DNA of 64,000 nt from Acidobacteriota bacterium (GTDB taxonomy: Bacteria > Acidobacteriota > Vicinamibacteria > Vicinamibacterales > CAVVIG01): NCBI GenBank assembly GCA_018268955.1, contig JAFDVO010000003.1, positions 212 to 64,211 of the forward strand, in the 5' to 3' direction. This document shows positions 63,986 through 64,000 of the stretch, in pieces. Numbering within the stretch: the first letter of the stretch is position 1; every line of letters starts with the position of its first letter. The notes under the pieces were generated by a model. That model was not told the DNA's origin and did not search any database. It saw only the letters and a list, made by a program, of their open reading frames with translations. The translations under genes were made by a program, and so were the position numbers.

Positions 63986-63991
63986 AGTATA
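63986..63991 (-). promoter_or_regulatory. -10 element directly before moaE
   Basis: TATACT on the minus strand, 6 nt before the moaE GTG. The start point would fall at the first base of the start codon. The -35 lies near or beyond the window edge. Confidence 0.5.
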
Positions 63992-64000
63992 TAGGCCCGT

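Overview
The window is a GC-rich stretch of bacterial chromosome carrying mostly housekeeping genes. Gram-negative envelope genes (lptD, lspA/lgt, a TonB–ExbB–ExbD–ExbD module, an Oar-like TonB-dependent receptor with an N-terminal carboxypeptidase-regulatory domain), several TPR proteins, a GNTxKA-type membrane pyrophosphatase and a GC-rich repeat family together suggest Acidobacteriota, perhaps a Vicinamibacteria-like lineage. That assignment is an inference from gene content; no rRNA gene is present to test it. I see no prophage, transposase, CRISPR array, tRNA or rRNA.

Layout. 1–1253 (+): end of lepA, lepB, and a small membrane protein. 1304–7626 (-): rpiB, glyA, a DinG-like helicase, a TPR/carboxypeptidase-regulatory protein, yggS, divIVA and yggU. 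7673–11668 (+): a palindromic repeat, an RlmI-type methyltransferase, an AlkD-like protein, an octanucleotide repeat, a TPP riboswitch with an unusual insertion, and thiC. 11679–15559: a secreted protein of unknown function (-), htpX (+) and a ClpA-like unfoldase with altered pore loops (+). 15563–16597 (-): a radical SAM protein. 16674–18248 (+): a polytopic membrane protein. 18235–27411 (-): a seven-gene run of deoxynucleoside kinase, accD, folC, lptD, a sugar-nucleotide SDR and two GT-C-like membrane proteins, so nucleotide, lipid, folate and envelope genes may be co-transcribed.

27438–29567 (+) is a HEAT-repeat lipoprotein fused to a cyclophilin. Opposite it lies a 17-codon Lys/Ala-rich peptide gene with its own promoter and terminator. 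30009–31199 (-) is a TPR protein. 31232–39388 (+) is the export and envelope run tgt–yajC–secD–secF–uppP–DUF502–hppA. 39436–42120 (+) is the TonB energy-transduction operon, with a perfect palindrome inside its promoter spacer. Next come a DinB-like protein (-) and a 1114-codon TonB-dependent receptor broken by a 1-nt frameshift in an A run. A TPR lipoprotein (-) and a RelA/SpoT homologue (+) diverge from overlapping -10 elements. After rpmB–ridA (-), a DksA/TraR protein and lon (+), the minus-strand run ileS–lspA–lgt–rluD–NUDIX follows. The window closes with a HAD phosphatase and a HIT protein (+), then prfA–prmC and moaE–moaD (-).

I found no obvious new multi-gene defence or biosynthetic system. 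The most unusual signals are the split TPP riboswitch, the ClpA homologue lacking both pore-loop tyrosines, the tiny lysine-rich gene, the symmetric divergent promoter, the palindrome in the tonB promoter, a probable CTG start for rluD, and several candidate leaderless starts.
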